In this document: piece after piece, positions 39,480 through 47,224 of the stretch
How positions within the stretch are numbered: the first letter of the stretch is position 1
Layout: the number at the start of each line of letters is the position of its first letter
Notes under the pieces: generated by a model
Seen by the model: the letters and a program-made list of their open reading frames with translations, nothing else
Told to the model about the DNA's origin: nothing
The model's database searches: none
Position numbers and translations under genes: made by a program
Source: Pseudohongiella sp.
Lineage (GTDB): Bacteria; Pseudomonadota; Gammaproteobacteria; Pseudomonadales; Pseudohongiellaceae
Direction of reading: 5' to 3'
NCBI GenBank assembly: GCA_013204155.1
Contig: JABMOK010000122.1
Span: 1 to 61,304 of the forward strand
DNA: 61,304 bases

Positions 39480-40856
39480 TTACAATATCGAGGGCAACCA
39501 GGTTGCCAGCGATGGCTGCAATGCCAGGAGCAACATCAATCCAAGTTGGATAATAATAAAAGGAATCACCCCTCTATAAATATCACTGGTGCGGATCTCC
39601 GCTGGCGCCACACTGCGTAAATAAAATAATGAAAAGCCAAACGGCGGGGTCAAAAATGAGGTCTGTAAATTCACCGCTATCATTATTCCCAGCCAGACAG
39701 GATCGACGCCCATTGCCAGCAGTATCGGTCCTACCAGAGGCACAATCATAAAAGTGATTTCAATAAAATCCAGTATAAAGCCCAGCAGAAAAATCAGCAG
39801 CATCACCAGGAATGTGGCCGAGACTACCCCGCCGGGTAAATTAGTCAGTAACGCTTCGATGAGTACATCGCCGCCAAAACCTCGAAAAACCGAGGAGAAA
39901 ATTGCCGCGCCCACAAGAATTAGATAAACCATGGAAGTCACTCTCAGGGTTTCAATGGCAACCTGATGCAGCATCTGCAGCTTAAGCGCCTGCTTGAGTA
40001 ACGCCAGTAGCATCGCACCTACTGCGCCAACACTGGCCGCTTCGGTGGGTGTCGCAACACCCAGCAGAATTGAACCGAGTACGGCGACCATGAGCACTAC
40101 CGGCGGCAGTAGCCCCTTTAGCAAGGCGAGAATGATCTCGCTTTTCGTCAGTTCCAGCTCCGGCTTTTCTAGCGCTGGCGCCACCTCGGGCTTCAGCCAC
40201 GCTATTACCAAGATGTAAGTCCCATAGGCGAGCACCAAAATAAGTCCCGGTATTATTGCCCCGGCAAACAGATCGCCGATAGAGATAAAGTCCGGTGCAA
40301 ACACCCCGGCATTGAGTTGTGATTGTTGATAGGCATTGGAGATAACTTCACCGAGCAATACCAGACAAATTGAGGGCGGAATGATCTGCCCCAGGGTTCC
40401 GGTTGCACATATCGTTCCTGCGGCCAGTGAGGGCTTGTAACCTGCCTTCATCATGGTGGGCAGGGAGAGAATTCCCATAGTCACCACGGTTGCGCCGACT
40501 ATTCCGGTACTTGCTGCCAAAAGCATGCCCACCACTATTACAGAGAGGCCCAGACCTCCGGGAAATTTTCCAAACACGATGGCCATGTTTTTTAACAGGT
40601 CTTCTGCAATACGGCTCTTTTCCAGCATCACCCCCATAAACACGAACAAGGGTACGGCAAACAAATTTTGATTCGCCAGAATGCCGTAGATTCTATTCGG
40701 AATCAGGGAGATATAGGCACTATCAAAGACGCCGGCGAGGGACCCGGCGAGCGCAAAAAACAAAGACACGCCGGTGAGTGTCAATGCCACCGGATAGCCG
40801 GCCATAAGCGACAGGCAAACCACGGCGAAAAAGAATATTGGTACCAGCTCCAACAC
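39480..40856 (-). CDS. TRAP transporter large permease (DctM family)
   Basis: DctM forms the substrate channel of TRAP carriers, driven by an ion gradient. The 458-residue protein is almost wholly membrane segments (about 12). Family landmarks are FAVPLFVFMGVMLEKSRIAEDLL, AASTGIVGATVVTMGILSLP, AGTICATGTLGQIIPPSICLVLLGEV and PFGFSLFYLRSVAP. The start is GTG at 40856, overlapping the dctQ stop by one base (TAGTG), so translation is coupled. Confidence 0.93.
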   Translation of the reverse strand: MLELVPIFFFAVVCLSLMAGYPVALTLTGVSLFFALAGSLAGVFDSAYISLIPNRIYGILANQNLFAVPLFVFMGVMLEKSRIAEDLLKNMAIVFGKFPGGLGLSVIVVGMLLAASTGIVGATVVTMGILSLPTMMKAGYKPSLAAGTICATGTLGQIIPPSICLVLLGEVISNAYQQSQLNAGVFAPDFISIGDLFAGAIIPGLILVLAYGTYILVIAWLKPEVAPALEKPELELTKSEIILALLKGLLPPVVLMVAVLGSILLGVATPTEAASVGAVGAMLLALLKQALKLQMLHQVAIETLRVTSMVYLILVGAAIFSSVFRGFGGDVLIEALLTNLPGGVVSATFLVMLLIFLLGFILDFIEITFMIVPLVGPILLAMGVDPVWLGIMIAVNLQTSFLTPPFGFSLFYLRSVAPAEIRTSDIYRGVIPFIIIQLGLMLLLALQPSLATWLPSIL

Positions 40857-41359
40857 TAGGCCTTACTCTGACGAATTTTATTGATGGCCTTAATTGCTTC
40901 GGAGATACCTTGCAGGAAGAGCAGTACGGCCAACATTATGATCGTTGCCTTCAGTAAATAAACGTACGCCAGACCGCTGGATTCCGGCGAGCCTTCTTTA
41001 ATGCGCCAGGACACCGAAACATAGCCCCAACTGACCCAGCTTATGAAGGCCGTCGAGGGGATGAGAAATATAAGCGTTCCGAGCAGATCGACCATCGCCT
41101 GCTGTCGTTGTTTGAGCTTGCTGTAAAAAATATCCACCCGCACATGGCCGTTCTCTTTGAGCGTGTAGGCGGCACCAAGGGTAAAAATCAGTGCGTTGAT
41201 ATACATTACCGATTCTTGCAAGGCGATTGAGCCAAGCTGAAAAACATAACGCAGCACCACGATAGTCGCCATGACCAGTACCATCAACACCGTTAGCCAG
41301 GAGAAGATCTTTCCCGTTTGCTCTGAAAAGCTGTCTAGCAGGGTGGAGATTTTTTTCAT
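40856..41359 (-). CDS. TRAP transporter small permease (DctQ family)
   Basis: ATG at 41359 (MKKISTLLDSFSEQTG) gives 167 residues; the frame extends further upstream without good support. Four TM segments are visible, including SWLTVLMVLVMATIVVLRYVF and ALIFTLGAAYTLKENGHVRVDIFY, the latter being the DctQ motif. It precedes dctM with a one-base overlap. The transported substrate is probably a carboxylate. Confidence 0.9.
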   Translation of the reverse strand: MKKISTLLDSFSEQTGKIFSWLTVLMVLVMATIVVLRYVFQLGSIALQESVMYINALIFTLGAAYTLKENGHVRVDIFYSKLKQRQQAMVDLLGTLIFLIPSTAFISWVSWGYVSVSWRIKEGSPESSGLAYVYLLKATIIMLAVLLFLQGISEAIKAINKIRQSKA

Positions 41360-41510
41360 GGTAGCAATGTGATACTCAATTAGGCTTACTCGGTGCAGAT
41401 GCAAGCCGGCGGATTAAGCTCTACAGCCGCATCGGCCCTTGCTGGCTGCGCATTATTACACAGCTCACAGCCGAACGGCGATGACAGGGAAATAACGGGC
41501 AAATACGCAT

Positions 41511-41867
41511 TCAAAACCCGATCCGTAATAGCTGATAGCTCAGAATCATCACTGAGAAGGTGAGGGCAATCATCACCACGGCGAGAACCCACAACGCTCC
41601 TCGCCTTAACTGGGCCGAGAGACGGTCTCTAAATCCCGCTTCCGCCGCAGGCTTTGCTGGAACCCGTGTAAATAACTTACTAATGCTATACAGCGTGGCC
41701 GCCCAACTGAAAGCCAGGATTGAGGGAATTAATAGCGCGTCCCCACTGAGCCAGTGCGTCTCAATCAGGCTTAGCAAAATGCCCGCCATTGAGAGGCCGC
41801 CAAGAATAATAAGCAACCACCGCAGTCGTTCTAAAAAAGTAGCAATTCTCTGTAGGCGCTCTATCAT
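41511..41867 (-). CDS. Small three-span membrane protein, unknown function
   Basis: The 118-residue protein begins with a basic helix (MIERLQRIATFLERLRW). Three hydrophobic segments follow (LLIILGGLSMAGILLSLI; ALLIPSILAFSWAATLYSI; ALWVLAVVMIALTFSVMIL), separated by the basic loop FRDRLSAQLRRGAL. It is conserved-looking but I do not recognise a named family. It is transcribed toward dctQ, with about 150 bases between; it is divergent from the next gene at 41951. Confidence 0.7.
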   Translation of the reverse strand: MIERLQRIATFLERLRWLLIILGGLSMAGILLSLIETHWLSGDALLIPSILAFSWAATLYSISKLFTRVPAKPAAEAGFRDRLSAQLRRGALWVLAVVMIALTFSVMILSYQLLRIGF

Positions 41868-41950
41868 TGGAAACCTGATTTTAAGTCACAGGACCCTCAG
41901 CTTACCTTCCAGGCGGAGAATCATCCACATAGAAAATAAGGGCATTACTC

Positions 41951-42463
41951 GTGAATTCTTTCTCTGACGCTTCAAATGCTGTCGCTGAATTACCCTTTCT
42001 CGCCGGCATAAATTCGCTAGGCGAGCCCATACTCGAAAGCATTGAGGTAGAATTACTCGATGCCTCTACACAAGAGCTTCGCCTGCTTAAGTCGCCCCTG
42101 TTCGCTCGGAATCTGGCCGCCGGTGATACAGTTAAACTCATCAACATCTCGACGGCCGAATACGAGTTACTGCAACGAAGCGGCAATCTCTGCATTCGTG
42201 TTTTTTGTGCATATCAATTAGAAAAGCTGGCGGAGCAATTGACACCAGAGATCGAGAAGCTCGACGGGGTACTCGATCGGCAAACCGATCGCGCACTGGT
42301 GTATAGTATTCACTATTCAATTGGTTTTCAGACTATAGAAAATCTGCTGAACCAGGCCTGCGAAGCTTATCCGGATACGGTTTGGTACTATGGCAATGTG
42401 TATGATCCTGAAGATGGTTCGACGCCTCTGGGATGGTGGCTTGACTTTAATAGTCCAGAATAG
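41951..42463 (+). CDS. Soluble protein, possibly DUF4265
   Basis: The 170-residue protein starts at GTG 41951. It has no signal peptide or membrane segment. The segment VRVFCAYQLEKLAEQLTPEIEKL ends a probable first domain, and the end TVWYYGNVYDPEDGSTPLGWWLDF resembles DUF4265 proteins. The family assignment is from memory of this motif and the function is unknown. It precedes yaaA by 53 bases. Confidence 0.65.
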   Translation: MNSFSDASNAVAELPFLAGINSLGEPILESIEVELLDASTQELRLLKSPLFARNLAAGDTVKLINISTAEYELLQRSGNLCIRVFCAYQLEKLAEQLTPEIEKLDGVLDRQTDRALVYSIHYSIGFQTIENLLNQACEAYPDTVWYYGNVYDPEDGSTPLGWWLDFNSPE

Positions 42464-42516
42464 TTTATTCCAAAGTTCAAGCAGAACAAGAAATTTAATA
42501 AAAGAGTAGTGCCCCT

Positions 42517-43290
42517 ATGCTAATTGTTGTATCCCCTGCCAAGTCTCTCGATTTTGAATCGCCCGCGAAAACACGGAAATTCACCGAACCGGAATATCTA
42601 CAGGAGTCCGCACAACTTGTACGTCAATTGCAGAAATTAAGCCCGGAAGATTTTTCTGAGCTAATGCACATCAGCAGCAAACTTGCCGAGTTGAACCACC
42701 AGCGTTATGCCAACTGGCATACCCCGTTCGATTTACAAAATGCCAAGCAGGCAATATTTGCCTTTACGGGTGACGTTTATATTGGTTTGAACGCGGAGCA
42801 ATTTACCACGGCCGATCTGAACTTTGCGCAACAGCATCTGCGGATTTTATCAGGCCTGTATGGCTTGCTACGTCCGCTGGATTTAATGCAGCCCTATCGC
42901 CTGGAAATGGGCTCGAAATTCAACAACAAGAAAGGCAAAAACCTGTATGAATTTTGGGGTAATACAATCACAAAAAAACTAAATAGTTTATTGGCTACAG
43001 AGAAAACTCCAACTTTAATAAACCTGGCTTCCAATGAATACTTCAATTCGATCAAGCCGAAAGAACTGGATGCGCAAATAGTCACGCCCGTATTCAAAGA
43101 TTTCTCCAGTGGAAAATATCGTGTAGTTAGTTTCTTCGCCAAGAGAGCCCGCGGCGCGATGACGGCTTACATTATCAAGCACAGAATTACCGCGCCGACC
43201 AAGCTAAAAGAATTTGCTGTCGATGGCTATCAATACAGTGAATCTGAATCTACCGATTCCAGGCCCGTGTTTCTGCGCAAGCAAACATAA
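42517..43290 (+). CDS. yaaA: Peroxide stress protein YaaA
   Basis: YaaA limits intracellular free iron during peroxide stress in E. coli and binds DNA. The 257-residue protein starts MLIVVSPAKSLDFESPAKT, the family hallmark. It also has FAFTGDVYIGLNA, LRILSGLYGLLRPLDLMQPYRLEMG, NLASNEYFNSI and KRARGAMTAYIIKHRI. Length and motifs are standard. The downstream DUF938 gene is 78 bases away. Confidence 0.95.
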   Translation: MLIVVSPAKSLDFESPAKTRKFTEPEYLQESAQLVRQLQKLSPEDFSELMHISSKLAELNHQRYANWHTPFDLQNAKQAIFAFTGDVYIGLNAEQFTTADLNFAQQHLRILSGLYGLLRPLDLMQPYRLEMGSKFNNKKGKNLYEFWGNTITKKLNSLLATEKTPTLINLASNEYFNSIKPKELDAQIVTPVFKDFSSGKYRVVSFFAKRARGAMTAYIIKHRITAPTKLKEFAVDGYQYSESESTDSRPVFLRKQT

Positions 43291-43323
43291 ACAATTCATC
43301 ATGAATCGCGTGATGGCATGGAC

Positions 43324-43374
43324 AACTTAATTACATAAACGATTTGATTACATGAACGATTTTATTACATGAAC
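43324..43374 (+). promoter_or_regulatory. 17-bp tandem repeats spanning a start codon, with coupled leader ORF
   Basis: Three 17-base units (43324-43340 diverged, 43341-43357, 43358-43374) end in ATTACATGAAC or a close variant. The last contains the ATG of the DUF938 gene at 43369. The middle one contains ATG at 43352, which opens MNDFIT with TGA at 43370-43372 overlapping the real ATG (ATGA). No strong ribosome site is visible. Confidence 0.75.
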
Positions 43375-43971
43375 AGCGCCCTTCCCTTCAGCCAAGCCTG
43401 CGAGAACAACAAGCAGGCAATTCTCAACGTTCTGCAGAAGCATCTCTCTGACGGTGATACTGTGCTGGAGATCGCCGGCGGGACCGGTCAACACGCAGAG
43501 CATTTTGCCGAACATTTTCCCGGCTTGCACTGGCAGTCTTCTGACATTCCCTCTAACGTGGATAGTCTGAATCTGAGAATAGCCGCCGCACAATTGCCGA
43601 ACCTCCCTCTGGCTATTCCTCTCGATGCTAATCAGGCGCAATGGGATTGCGCAATGACTACTGTCATCTACAGCGCAAACAGCTTGCATATCATGTCGGC
43701 GGATTCGGTTGAGAATTTCTTCGCCGGTGTTGACATACAACTGCAAGAACAGGGCTTGCTATTGGTTTACGGCCCCTTCAGATACGGCGGTGAATTTACT
43801 ACCGAAAGCAATGCCCAATTCGATCTGTGGCTTAAAGGCCGGGATGCCCGCAGTGGTGTCCGGGATTTTGAATGGATAGAAAAATTGGCTGAAAGTGTGG
43901 GATTAGAGCTGCTTGAAGACAACGCCATGCCGGCTAATAATCAGTTATTGGTTTGGCGAAAAACCAAATAA
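43369..43971 (+). CDS. DUF938 SAM-dependent methyltransferase-like protein
   Basis: The 200-residue protein has LPFSQACENNKQAILNVL, then the SAM-binding loop VLEIAGGTGQHAEHFA and WQSSDIP. DCAMTTVIYSANSLHIMS and GLLLVYGPFRYGGEFTTESNAQFD are characteristic of DUF938. The substrate is unknown. The start at 43369 overlaps the stop of a 6-codon leader ORF. Confidence 0.88.
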   Translation: MNSALPFSQACENNKQAILNVLQKHLSDGDTVLEIAGGTGQHAEHFAEHFPGLHWQSSDIPSNVDSLNLRIAAAQLPNLPLAIPLDANQAQWDCAMTTVIYSANSLHIMSADSVENFFAGVDIQLQEQGLLLVYGPFRYGGEFTTESNAQFDLWLKGRDARSGVRDFEWIEKLAESVGLELLEDNAMPANNQLLVWRKTK

Positions 43972-43986
43972 ATCGCTCCTCTTTAT

Positions 43987-44535
43987 TCACGCCCCCTTGT
44001 TGTTAAACAGCCGAATCGACGCACAAAACTCGCTCAGGCCAGATTTAAGTAAAGCACACAGGGCTTGCTCGTTGACGATGCCATTGCCATCCAGATTACT
44101 GCCCAACAGGGGCAGGGAAACACAGGCCTTCTCGATAATATTGCCCGACATGGTTTTGATTACTTCCCGCAGCGCCGCCTGTGCATGGCTGGCTCGGGGA
44201 GAGGTGTTGATAAGCGCTACCGGCATATTTACAAACTCTTCCCCGCTAACCAGCCAATCCAGCGCATTTTTCAGAACGCCGCTAATTCCATGGGCATATT
44301 CCGGGCTGGCGATAATGAGCCCATGGGACTCGGCCAATGCACCGCGTAAATCATCGAACGCCGGAATGGCTTGTCCCTCGAGATCCGGATTAAATAGTGG
44401 CAGTTCACCAATCCCCTCATAGAGCATTACATCAACATGCTCGGGAGCCAGTTTCTCTAGTGCTATTAGTGCGGCTGTATTGTAGGAAGCCTGCCTAAGA
44501 CTCCCGGTTAATGCCAAAATTTTTAAGCTTTCCAT
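43987..44535 (-). CDS. NAD(P)H-dependent FMN reductase family protein
   Basis: The 182-residue flavodoxin-like protein has the FMN phosphate loop LTGSLRQASYNTAAL at residues 9-23, and SPEYAHGISGVLKNALDW, the typical isoalloxazine-contact motif. It probably reduces quinones, azo compounds or chromate-like acceptors with NAD(P)H; the true substrate is unknown. It is convergent with the DUF938 gene. Confidence 0.88.
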   Translation of the reverse strand: MESLKILALTGSLRQASYNTAALIALEKLAPEHVDVMLYEGIGELPLFNPDLEGQAIPAFDDLRGALAESHGLIIASPEYAHGISGVLKNALDWLVSGEEFVNMPVALINTSPRASHAQAALREVIKTMSGNIIEKACVSLPLLGSNLDGNGIVNEQALCALLKSGLSEFCASIRLFNNKGA

Positions 44536-44682
44536 CTACATCCTTGTGCCTCGATTAGAAGGCCTATAGGGCCCAATCTTTGGCTGCGATGCTAAGTTAG
44601 TGGGAACCCAGTTTGGTAGCTAAACAGTTAGATTAGTAGCCTGATATGCAGGGTCAGTGTAACAATTTTTTACTCTGCCCCA

Positions 44683-44721
44683 AATATCCTTGATAAATTA
44701 GACTATTTGGTTGAGGATATT
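44683..44721. promoter_or_regulatory. 8-bp inverted repeat upstream of the secreted protein gene
   Basis: AATATCCT (44683-44690) and AGGATATT (44714-44721) are exact inverted copies, 23 bases apart, in the leader of the 44755 gene. It could be an operator or a chance pairing. Confidence 0.25.
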
Positions 44722-44754
44722 GCCCAAATCCTCTATTTATGAAGGGACTGCGCC

Positions 44755-45762
44755 ATGAAAAAACTAACAATCTGCAGCTCGCTCGCCCATTGCCTAAGCG
44801 GTCTCGCCTTTCTGCTGGTGGCTGTTCAGGCATCAGCTCAAGCCGATAGTAATTGGCAGTTACCCAGAACCATCGACGGACACCCCGATCTACAAGGGGT
44901 CTGGGAAAACAACACGATTACACCGGTGGAGCGACCCGACGTCTTTGGTGACAAACAACTTCTCACCGATGAAGATGTTGAATTTCTACAGCGCCGACTT
45001 GTCGAAATCGATTCGGCAGGGTCCGATGCCCTGTTTGGAGAAGGAGTCCTGGAGGCGGCTTTCAGCGGCGAAATAAAATCCTATGACCCTTCAACCGGAA
45101 ACTATGATTCCCAGTGGATGGCTGAGCGCACAATACACCGGCGCACCTCGCAAATAATTGACCCGCCGAACGGGAAATTCCCGCCGCGAACAGAACAAGC
45201 CATTGCGACATCACGTGAACAAGCCCAGCGCAGAAAGGATCATCCTGCCGATTCCTGGCTCGATCGCCCTCTCGGTGAACGCTGCGTGTCTTTTGGTGCG
45301 CCTCGCCTCGGTTCCGGTTACAACAGCTACTGGCAGATTGTACAAACACGGGATACCGTCGCCATTATTCAGGAAATGGCCCATGACGTGCGGATTATTC
45401 CTTTAGTGGAGAAACCCCATATCGATGAAGACATAAAGCTCTGGCATGGCGATTCACGAGGTTATTGGGACGGGGATACTCTGGTCATTGAAACCAGCAA
45501 CTATTCTGACAGGAGTAGCTCCGGGCCAGACACCTCGAAAAAACTAAATGTTGAGCGCCTGACTCGAACAAGTGAATCGGCCATTCAATACCAATTAACC
45601 TCCAATGACCCCGGCAGTTACACGGCCCCTTACACGCGCGAGATTATTCTGGATCATTCCCCTGACGACATTTTTGAATATGCCTGCCACGAGGGGAACT
45701 ACGGTATGGCGAATATCCTTTCCGGACACCGGGCCGAGGAAAGAATGGCCGCGGGAAATTAA
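44755..45762 (+). CDS. Secreted protein of unknown function
   Basis: The 335-residue protein has a clear signal peptide (MKKLTICSSLAHCLSGLAFLLVAVQASAQA split at SAQA, about residue 30). The mature protein starts WQLPRTIDGHPDLQGVWENNTITPVERPD, a motif common in a large uncharacterised family of secreted proteins from soil and marine bacteria. Other conserved parts are RPLGERCVSFGAPRLG, WHGDSRGYWDGDTLVIETSNYSD and the terminal ANILSGHRAEERM. Conserved Cys in RCVSF and YACHEGNY may form a disulfide. No enzymatic role is known to me. Confidence 0.75.
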   Translation: MKKLTICSSLAHCLSGLAFLLVAVQASAQADSNWQLPRTIDGHPDLQGVWENNTITPVERPDVFGDKQLLTDEDVEFLQRRLVEIDSAGSDALFGEGVLEAAFSGEIKSYDPSTGNYDSQWMAERTIHRRTSQIIDPPNGKFPPRTEQAIATSREQAQRRKDHPADSWLDRPLGERCVSFGAPRLGSGYNSYWQIVQTRDTVAIIQEMAHDVRIIPLVEKPHIDEDIKLWHGDSRGYWDGDTLVIETSNYSDRSSSGPDTSKKLNVERLTRTSESAIQYQLTSNDPGSYTAPYTREIILDHSPDDIFEYACHEGNYGMANILSGHRAEERMAAGN

Positions 45763-45805
45763 TGCTGAGACGAGATCGGGATTAAGTATTTACTCTGACT
45801 CAAGA

Positions 45806-45973
45806 TTAGCTGTCGCCCTCAGTCAATGGTTTGTCCTCATTGACTGGTGGTGATTCAGCATCCTCTATTGTGTTCTCGCCTACTCCCGCCTTAAGCAGTC
45901 GTTTTTCTTCCTTCTTTTTCTTTTTGGCTATTTCTTTCTGTCGTTTATCAAAAGCGTAATTGGGTTTGGCCAT
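45806..45973 (-). CDS. Small lysine-rich conserved protein (55 aa)
   Basis: The frame reads MAKPNYAFDKRQKEIAKKKKKEEKRLLKAG (first 30 residues, split here as MAKPNYAFDKRQKE and IAKKKKKEEKRLLKAG), then an acidic tail. The MAKPNY-F-KRQKE start and the lysine run are seen in small hypothetical proteins of many gammaproteobacteria. It is likely real despite its size. GAGATG precedes the ATG at 45973. Its function is unknown; the charge suggests nucleic-acid contact. Confidence 0.75.
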   Translation of the reverse strand: MAKPNYAFDKRQKEIAKKKKKEEKRLLKAGVGENTIEDAESPPVNEDKPLTEGDS

Positions 45974-46049
45974 TCGGAATTACATCTCTGTGGTCTGGGA
46001 TTGGATGCTTAGGATACAGCAAACGCCGGGCTCAGGTCTGCAATCAAGC

Positions 46050-47213
46050 CTAATACCGTAGTAAATAATCCACAAAATTTGTCCATACATCGGGAAAATT
46101 CTTCAATCCATAGCCCAGCCTGAAATGGTTCTGATACAGGGAGGGAAAGCAATTGCCGGGGATAATCATAATTCCTCTATCGGTAAGCAACTTTTCCGCC
46201 AGTTGCCCAACATCAATAGAGTCCCCAATTTCAGGAAATGCCACACACCCGGCTTGTGGAGACAGCCAATTAAGCCGTCCTCCCAAAGCAGACACGCTGT
46301 TTTCGATAAGATCAATATGCTTGCTTAGCAATAGTTGAGACGCGGCGATCAATTTCTTCGAGTTGCGAAGTGCGACCGTAGCCAGCCACTCGTCGGTTAT
46401 TGCAGGGCAGATCGATAAAGAGCGCTTAATAGTGAGTGCCCGCTGCAATACCTCCTTGTTTTGGCAGGCGAGCCAACCAATGCGCACCCCGCCCAAGCCG
46501 TGAGGCTTGGCAACGGAACCAAGACTTATGCCTCTGGCATAGAGTGAAGCGATGGGTGGCAATTGATGCTGCGCATCATGTTCGAGTCCACGAAAAACCT
46601 CGTCACTGAACAGCCAGGCGTTGGCACTTAGCGCGAATTCAACAATTGAGCTTTGCGTCGCCTTATTAATATGCGCCCCGCTTGGGTTGTGGGGAAAATT
46701 TATCACTAATTGATCTACACCCCCTTGAAGATGGTTTTGTAATTCATCTACAGGAAATTGCCAGGAACCATGGGCTTCGCGCCCAGAGTCAGTCGTGAGT
46801 GGCCCGCCGCTCTTGTGTAAAGTAATTGCCTTGACCTGAGCGCCAAGGGCTTTCGGAATGGCCAGCAGTGGCTCGTAGGCTGGAGTGATAGCGACAACGG
46901 TATTGCCAGCCGTAACCGTGGCATTGAAGGCGCAAAATAATGCTTCCGTCGCACCCGAGAAAAGTAAAATATTGTCAGCTTCCAGACCAGGATACTGGCT
47001 ACTAATAAGCGACCGCAATTCTACACTGCCACGTTCGTCGGCATACTGAAGTGAAAGCCCATGCCATTGGGCTAATTCTTCTTCCGTTGCATACTCCATC
47101 ATCATCTGTAGCGTTAATGGCTCCAGACTTGCGGCGCTTAGTCGACTCGTAGCCGCCGCATTATTGGCTGCCTGATATTGATTGAGAAGATAGTCTGGAA
47201 ATTGAACGCTCAA
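46050..47213 (-). CDS. ovoB: PLP-dependent aminotransferase-fold enzyme, candidate OvoB sulfoxide lyase
   Basis: The 387-residue fold-type I PLP protein has LLFSGATEALFCAFNATV, NFPHNPSGAHINKA, SDEVFRGLEHD and the Schiff-base Lys in SLGSVAKPHGLGGVRIGW. It starts 12 bases after the ovoA stop, with TTG at 47213 and a GGGA ribosome site. OvoB cleaves the histidylcysteine sulfoxide made by OvoA to release 5-thiohistidine. The assignment rests on the fold plus adjacency to ovoA; sequence alone only says class I/II aminotransferase. Confidence 0.75.
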   Translation of the reverse strand: MSVQFPDYLLNQYQAANNAAATSRLSAASLEPLTLQMMMEYATEEELAQWHGLSLQYADERGSVELRSLISSQYPGLEADNILLFSGATEALFCAFNATVTAGNTVVAITPAYEPLLAIPKALGAQVKAITLHKSGGPLTTDSGREAHGSWQFPVDELQNHLQGGVDQLVINFPHNPSGAHINKATQSSIVEFALSANAWLFSDEVFRGLEHDAQHQLPPIASLYARGISLGSVAKPHGLGGVRIGWLACQNKEVLQRALTIKRSLSICPAITDEWLATVALRNSKKLIAASQLLLSKHIDLIENSVSALGGRLNWLSPQAGCVAFPEIGDSIDVGQLAEKLLTDRGIMIIPGNCFPSLYQNHFRLGYGLKNFPDVWTNFVDYLLRY

Positions 47214-47224
47214 AAATTATTCCC

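Noticed and set aside
41386-41592. Minus-strand ORF of 68 residues overlapping the small membrane protein gene
   Set aside because: It overlaps the end of the better-supported 41511-41867 gene in another frame and shows no conserved features.
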